Shown piece after piece: positions 4,982-9,158 of a stretch of 9,158 nt of DNA. Position 1 is the stretch's first letter; the number at the start of each line of letters is the position of its first letter. This DNA is from Treponema sp. (lineage in GTDB: Bacteria; Spirochaetota; Spirochaetia; Treponematales; Breznakiellaceae). The stretch is from contig JAISOQ010000298.1 of the NCBI GenBank assembly GCA_031275515.1, positions 1-9,158 on the forward strand, written 5' to 3'. The notes beneath the pieces are model-generated. The model saw only the letters and a list, made by a program, of their open reading frames with translations. It did no database searches and was not told the origin of the DNA. The translations under genes and the position numbers were made by a program.

Positions 4982-6292
4982 ATGAAACCAGCGGTTTTAC
5001 TCTTGACGGTGATATTGGCCCAAGCGCCGGTCTTCGGCCTTGATTTGGAAACGGCCCGCAGCCTGGCTCTGGCGAATTCCCGCAGCCTGGCCCGGTATAA
5101 CCTGGCCGTGGAGAGCGCTCAACTGGACGGGAAAATCCAGAAGTACAGTATGCTCCCTTCCCTGTCCCTGGGAGCCTCGGGGTCGGCGAGTATTTTGGGG
5201 GAAGTTTCCCCGCAGGATAGTTTTAGCGCCGGGGTCAATTTCGGCGTAACCCAGCAGATTTATGACGGGGGCAGGAACGCCCTCCTCAAATCCATCAACA
5301 GCATGGCCGCCGGGATCGCCCGCCAGGAAGCCCTGGAGGAATATTTCGCCGTTCTTGACGCGGCGGATGCGGCCTATTACGGGGCGCTGGAAGCCGCGGC
5401 GGCTCTGGAGGCTTCTGAAACCGCGTTAGAGGCCGCCGTCTTTGCCCTGTCCGCGGCGGAAATTCGCCTGGAGAGCGGGATGATAGGCTACGGCGATTAC
5501 CTGCAAGCCCTGGCCGAAAAAGAAGCCAGGGAAACCGCGCGGAACCAGGCCCGGCGGGATGTCACCCTTGGCAAGGTTACCCTGAAAAACCTTACGGGGC
5601 TGGCGGAACTTTCGGACCCGGAGGAAGTTGACTTTGAAAACTGGGAAGAAATCATACAAAAACTGGCGGAGTTTTCGGAAGAAGGGGAGGCGGCTTTCCT
5701 GGAACGGTTCCGGGAAACCGCAGCGGCCAATAATCCCGCCCTTGTAAAGGCGGCCCTTGCGGACAGCCGGGCGGAACAGGAAGTATCCCTGGCAAAGCGG
5801 AGCTATCTCCCCAGCCTCAGCGCCGGCGTTTCGGGAGGGATCAACTATTCCATCAATAACGGGTTTGACGTTCCATCGGGACGGCTTTCCCTCAGCGCCT
5901 CCATTCCCCTTGATTTTTGGGGAACCAAAGCCGGCGTGGATAAAAAGGAGATTGCCCGGGCCGGGGCCGTTCTGGAAAAGCAAAACGCCGAAGTTTCCCT
6001 GGACCTGGCAATTCAGACTGCCGCCCTGGATTTGGCTGCCCAGGCCATGTCGGTACGATCCTCCCGCCGGGCGGACGAATATGCCCGGCGGCATTACGAG
6101 CTGGTCCTGGAACAGTTCCGCCTGTCCCGCGCCTCGATTGCGGATCTGTCGGACGCCGCGGCTCTTGGGAGTTCAAGCCGTACCCAGTACATCAAGGCCC
6201 GGTACGGTTTCCTGGCGGTCCTTTCCAAAATCCGGAGCCTCGGCAGTTTTTCTTCCGATGAAGCCCTGCGGGCCGCCCTCCTGGCCTGGTAA
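4982..6292 (+). CDS. TolC-family outer-membrane efflux protein
   Basis: This 436-residue outer-membrane factor forms the exit duct of the tripartite pump. A signal peptide spans about 1-19 (MKPAVLLLTVILAQAPVFG). The mature part shows the duplicated OEP layout. Each half has a short beta-hairpin region, SMLPSLSLGASG to VTQQIYDGG (56-98) and SYLPSLSAGVSG to LDFWGT (274-316), followed by long Ala/Glu/Leu-rich helices forming the periplasmic coiled-coil barrel (about 103-205 and 317-415). The N-terminal LDLETARSLALANSRSL is the usual first helix. Length is typical of the family, and the sequence ends in an aromatic Trp as many outer-membrane beta proteins do. It lies 73 bp after the permease gene, separated by an octamer repeat, and 13 bp before the kinase gene. 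Its placement within the exporter operon supports dedicated pairing with this pump. Confidence 0.9.
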   Translation: MKPAVLLLTVILAQAPVFGLDLETARSLALANSRSLARYNLAVESAQLDGKIQKYSMLPSLSLGASGSASILGEVSPQDSFSAGVNFGVTQQIYDGGRNALLKSINSMAAGIARQEALEEYFAVLDAADAAYYGALEAAAALEASETALEAAVFALSAAEIRLESGMIGYGDYLQALAEKEARETARNQARRDVTLGKVTLKNLTGLAELSDPEEVDFENWEEIIQKLAEFSEEGEAAFLERFRETAAANNPALVKAALADSRAEQEVSLAKRSYLPSLSAGVSGGINYSINNGFDVPSGRLSLSASIPLDFWGTKAGVDKKEIARAGAVLEKQNAEVSLDLAIQTAALDLAAQAMSVRSSRRADEYARRHYELVLEQFRLSRASIADLSDAAALGSSSRTQYIKARYGFLAVLSKIRSLGSFSSDEALRAALLAW

Positions 6293-6305
6293 AAAGTTTT
6301 ATATA

Positions 6306-7754
6306 ATGATGAGTATTATGATGAAGGCCCCATTAAAAACAGCCTCCTGGATCGCCGCATTGTTGAGCTGGCTTCTCCTTTCGGCGTTGACGGTATTTAT
6401 TATCCTGGAGATACGGGACCGGGCGCGGCTCATACGGGACAACGATAACGAGCGGCTTTTCAGCGTCCTCTTCACCAGCCTGCGGGAGGACTATGAGGAT
6501 TTTGGTTCTTTCATCGAATCTTCCCCGCTGCTTAAAAGCCGGATCGCCGGGTTCGGCATCTTTGGAGAGGACCTGCAGCCGGTCTACCGGTGGGGTACGG
6601 TTCCGCCGGTTCTCGATGAGGAACTCCTGAAAAACCGCCGTGAGGCCGGTCCCGGACGTTACGCTATCCCTGACAAGCAGGGAAGCCGGGTCAAGTTCAT
6701 ACTCCGCACAAGGCCCGAAAATATACCGCCGCCGTCCGGCCAGGGAGATAAGCGGCGGCGCCGCGAACGGCAGATGTATTACCGGAATTCACCGGAAACG
6801 GCGGAGGCCCCGCCCGGTCCGCCGCCGCCCGGCGTTCCTCCTTCAAATCCGGGTCCCCTTCCTGAAAGTCCCGCCCGGTCCGAAGACGTTCCTCTGGCCT
6901 TTGTCTTCTTCTCCACCCTGGCCCGGAGCAAGTACCTCTACATTGATGTTATCCATCCCGCTTACTGGCGCACCCAGACCTTGACGGCGGTGTTTTTCCC
7001 CCTCTGCGAGCTGGCCCTTCTGGTTTTGGTGTTCTTTGTCAGGCGGCTTTACCTCAAGAACCGGGAGTACCGGGACCGGATAGAATCCCAGAAAAACCTG
7101 GTGGTCCTGGGAACCGCCGCAAGCACCCTGGCCCATGAAATCAAGAATCCCCTCCTTTCCATCAGGCTCCAGACAGGGATACTGCGGAAACTCTTTGCCG
7201 AAGCGGGGAAGGAAGAGCTGGCGGTCATCGACAGCGAGGTGGAACGCCTTTCCGCCCTGACCTACCGGGTGAACGATTTTCTCCGGGACGCTTCGGGGAA
7301 TCCCGCGCCTCTGAACAGTTATGCTGTCTTGGGTGAAACTTCCCGGCGGCTCTGCGGCAGGGATATTGTTGATGAAGCGTCGGTCCGGGACGGGATGATC
7401 CTCATGGACGGTGAACGGGCCCGTTCAGTCTTTGAGAACCTGATCCGCAACGCCCTGGAAAGCGGCGGGCCGGAAGGGGAAATCAGGGCTTCCATAATAC
7501 GGAGCGGCGGCCACGGCAGCCGTTTTCCGGGGCGTCTTGAAATCACTATTGTTGACCGGGGCAGGGGAATAGCGCCGGGAGACCTGGAAAGGGTCTTCGA
7601 TCCCTTCTTCACCAGGAAAAGCGCCGGAACCGGCATAGGCCTCAGCATCAGCAGGAGGTTTATAGAAGCTGCGGGAGGAACCATCGTTTTGGAGAACCGG
7701 GAAGGCGGCGGCGCTGCCGTGAGGATCACCCTGCCGGAGTCTAAAGAGGAGTAA
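6306..7754 (+). CDS. Membrane sensor histidine kinase (NtrB/ZraS class)
   Basis: This 482-residue kinase, as annotated, autophosphorylates and passes phosphate to the regulator encoded two bases downstream. TM1 is at about 13-36 and TM2 at about 225-246, flanking a periplasmic sensor of about 188 residues. The sensor includes a folded part (37-137), a basic/proline-rich stretch (about 138-192: KRRRRERQ, then many Pro) and a second strand-rich part (195-224). The cytoplasmic core has the H-box AHEIKNPLLSIRLQ with His277, N-box ENLIRNALES (377-386), G1 DRGRGI (417-422), F-box FDPFFTRK (431-438) and G2 GTGIGLSISR (441-450). All catalytic motifs are intact. No cytoplasmic PAS domain separates TM2 from the H-box. 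The start is uncertain: four in-frame ATGs (6306, 6309, 6318, 6321) precede TM1 and none has a good Shine-Dalgarno site, so translation may be coupled to the upstream gene. The open frame continues upstream inside the TolC gene but is not plausible there. Confidence 0.9.
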   Translation: MMSIMMKAPLKTASWIAALLSWLLLSALTVFIILEIRDRARLIRDNDNERLFSVLFTSLREDYEDFGSFIESSPLLKSRIAGFGIFGEDLQPVYRWGTVPPVLDEELLKNRREAGPGRYAIPDKQGSRVKFILRTRPENIPPPSGQGDKRRRRERQMYYRNSPETAEAPPGPPPPGVPPSNPGPLPESPARSEDVPLAFVFFSTLARSKYLYIDVIHPAYWRTQTLTAVFFPLCELALLVLVFFVRRLYLKNREYRDRIESQKNLVVLGTAASTLAHEIKNPLLSIRLQTGILRKLFAEAGKEELAVIDSEVERLSALTYRVNDFLRDASGNPAPLNSYAVLGETSRRLCGRDIVDEASVRDGMILMDGERARSVFENLIRNALESGGPEGEIRASIIRSGGHGSRFPGRLEITIVDRGRGIAPGDLERVFDPFFTRKSAGTGIGLSISRRFIEAAGGTIVLENREGGGAAVRITLPESKEE

Positions 7755-7756
7755 AC

Positions 7757-9133
7757 ATGCTGGTATTAATTACTGATGATGAACGGAACATACGGGAATC
7801 CCTGAAAAAATACCTGGGCCTGGAAGGGATAGATTCCCTGTGCGCCGAAACCGGAGAAGACGCGGTCCGCCTTCTTAAACAGGAATCCTTTGATGCGGTA
7901 ATCCTGGACCTGAAACTTCCGGGGATGAGTGGTCAGGAGGTTCTCGACTGGATGCGGGACCGGGGCATACCCGCTCCGGTTGTCATGATTTCCGCCCACG
8001 GGCAGATCCCCGATGCTGTGGCGGCTTTGAAGACCGGGGCCAGGGATTACCTGGTCAAGCCTTTTGATCCCGCGGAACTGCTCGTCAGGCTCAGGCAGCT
8101 TGTGGACGACAAGAGGCGGGAAAACCTTCTTGAAGCGGAAAAACGGATCGCCGATCCCGGCGGTCTTATAGGAAGAACGGAAGCGATGCGCCGCCTTTCC
8201 GCCCGGATCGACAGAATCGCCGCTTCTGATGTGACGGTTCTTATTACCGGGGAAAGCGGTACGGGCAAGGAAGTGGCGGCCAGGGAGATACACCGCCGGA
8301 GCCCCCAGGCGTCGGAACCTTTTGTCGCGGTGAACATAGGGGGCATACACGAGGGCCTTATGGAAAGCGAACTCTTCGGCCATGAGAAAGGGGCCTTTAC
8401 CGGCGCCGCCGCCCGGAAGCAGGGCCTCTTTGAACTGGCAGGCCGGGGCGTCATCTTTCTGGACGAGGTAGGGGAGATGCCGCCTCCGCTCCAGGTCAAG
8501 CTCCTACGGGTCCTCCAGGAACGGAAGATACGCCGCCTGGGGGGTTCCATCGACATCCCGGTGGGGGCGCGTATTGTTTCCGCCACCAACCGGGACATAG
8601 AAGCCCTGGTCAGGGACGGCCGTTTCAGGGAGGACCTTTACTACCGGATCAACGTCTTCCGCCTTGCCCTTCCGCCTCTCAGAGAGCGGGGGGAAGACAT
8701 TCCCCTTTTGGCGGAACACCTGCTGCATAAACTCAGCGTCCGCATGAGCCGTCCTGTTCCGTCCGTCTCCCCGGAGGCGGTAGAAAAACTGCGGGGGTAC
8801 TCCTTTCCCGGAAACATACGGGAACTGGAGAACATTCTGGAACGGGCCCTCATTTACGGAGGGGGAAAGGAGATACGTCCCGGCGACATTGACATCCGCC
8901 GGGATGCCGGGGCTGCCAATACTGCGGCGGAAGGCGGTGAACCCGGGGGGACCGGAAGCGCGGGTTCTGGAAACTTCGTTTCTGGAAGCATAGCTTCCCT
9001 GGAGGAACTGGAGAAACGGGCCGTCAGGGAAGCCCTGGCCCGCCATAGAGGAAACCGCACCAGGGCGGCGGAAGAATTGGGGATAAGCAGAAAAACTATC
9101 ATCAACAAGGTTAAGGCTTACGGCCTTGAGTAG
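7757..9133 (+). CDS. NtrC-family sigma-54-dependent response regulator
   Basis: This 458-residue activator has three domains. The receiver (about 1-118) has acidic Asp7/Asp8, phospho-acceptor Asp51 (VILDLKLPG), Ser79 and Lys101 (LVKPFD). The AAA+ sigma-54 interaction domain (about 136-368) has Walker A GESGTGKE (165-172), the sigma-54-contacting loop GAFTGA (212-217), Walker B VIFLDE (232-237), SATNRD (275-280) and FREDLYYRINVFRL (290-303). After a Gly/Ala/Ser linker (about 383-412) comes a Fis-type HTH (about 416-456, RAAEELGISRKTIINKVK). All functional motifs are intact, so it should be a true sigma-54 activator. The start has AGAGGAG (7745-7751) five bases before the ATG. It is the last gene of the operon. 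A sigma-54 promoter and paired palindromes upstream of the first gene make autoregulation the simplest model. Best-known relatives by architecture are ZraR/AtoC/NtrC. Confidence 0.95.
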   Translation: MLVLITDDERNIRESLKKYLGLEGIDSLCAETGEDAVRLLKQESFDAVILDLKLPGMSGQEVLDWMRDRGIPAPVVMISAHGQIPDAVAALKTGARDYLVKPFDPAELLVRLRQLVDDKRRENLLEAEKRIADPGGLIGRTEAMRRLSARIDRIAASDVTVLITGESGTGKEVAAREIHRRSPQASEPFVAVNIGGIHEGLMESELFGHEKGAFTGAAARKQGLFELAGRGVIFLDEVGEMPPPLQVKLLRVLQERKIRRLGGSIDIPVGARIVSATNRDIEALVRDGRFREDLYYRINVFRLALPPLRERGEDIPLLAEHLLHKLSVRMSRPVPSVSPEAVEKLRGYSFPGNIRELENILERALIYGGGKEIRPGDIDIRRDAGAANTAAEGGEPGGTGSAGSGNFVSGSIASLEELEKRAVREALARHRGNRTRAAEELGISRKTIINKVKAYGLE

Positions 9134-9158
9134 GCGGAAAAAACGGCGTGGATTCACG

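Noticed and set aside
5757..6305. Long upstream extension of the kinase reading frame
   Set aside because: It lies wholly inside the outer-membrane-factor gene in another frame and has the Pro/Arg/Trp-rich look of an out-of-frame G+C-rich translation. The kinase's normal N-terminus starts at the ATG cluster near 6306.
6302..6307. Perfect TATAAT just at the kinase start
   Set aside because: There is no -35 element at the right distance, and a start here would fall inside the kinase coding sequence. It is likely a chance AT-rich junction.
8504..9157. 217-codon minus-strand open frame opposite the response regulator
   Set aside because: It is a shadow of the regulator gene; the coding strand carries intact AAA+ and HTH motifs, and the antisense product has no recognisable domain.
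9149..9158. GGATTCACG at the right edge matching part of the transposase remnant (minus strand, about 73-81)
   Set aside because: Only nine bases match and the window ends there, so a second element copy cannot be claimed.
1..9158. CRISPR arrays, tRNA or rRNA genes, and phage or toxin-antitoxin modules
   Set aside because: No regularly spaced repeats of CRISPR size, no tRNA-like or rRNA-like sequence, and no phage or toxin-antitoxin proteins were seen on either strand.

Overview
The window is G+C-rich (roughly 55-60% by eye) chromosomal DNA from a bacterium with an outer membrane, since it encodes a TolC-like protein and a periplasmic adaptor. A Treponema-like spirochaete is my best guess. 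The support is a relaxed lipobox (Leu-Ser-Ala-Gly-Cys) on the adaptor and general resemblance of several proteins to spirochaete ones. No rRNA or housekeeping marker is present, so this assignment is tentative.

Layout. (1) 1-281, minus strand: a frameshifted transposase remnant running off the left edge. (2) 406-606, plus strand: a small CopZ-type copper chaperone. (3) 631-699: a near-perfect 69-nt hairpin between two convergent genes. (4) 730-1242, minus strand: a small secreted protein of unknown function with its own sigma-70-type promoter. (5) 1243-1472: a divergent intergenic region carrying two TCCG-N9-CGGA palindromes 31 bp apart and a full-consensus sigma-54 promoter. (6) 1473-9133, plus strand: six tightly packed genes that form one apparent operon.

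The operon encodes a complete MacAB-TolC-type tripartite ABC exporter. Its parts are a lipoprotein adaptor, an ABC ATPase, a MacB/FtsX-type permease as a separate polypeptide, and a TolC-family outer-membrane factor. These are followed by a membrane histidine kinase and an NtrC-type sigma-54-dependent response regulator with intact phospho-acceptor, GAFTGA loop and Fis-type HTH.

The DNA upstream of the first gene has the architecture such a regulator acts on: paired upstream palindromes about three helical turns apart, about 73 and 104 bp ahead of the predicted start, then a -24/-12 promoter. I infer a closed circuit. The kinase senses an envelope signal, possibly a pump substrate. The phosphorylated regulator binds the palindromes and activates sigma-54 polymerase. 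The transcript then produces both the pump and more kinase and regulator.

Secondary points of interest are an 8-bp tandem repeat between the permease and outer-membrane genes, a Gly/Pro/Ala-rich insertion in the adaptor, and the intergenic hairpin whose imperfections are mostly G-U pairs on one strand only.
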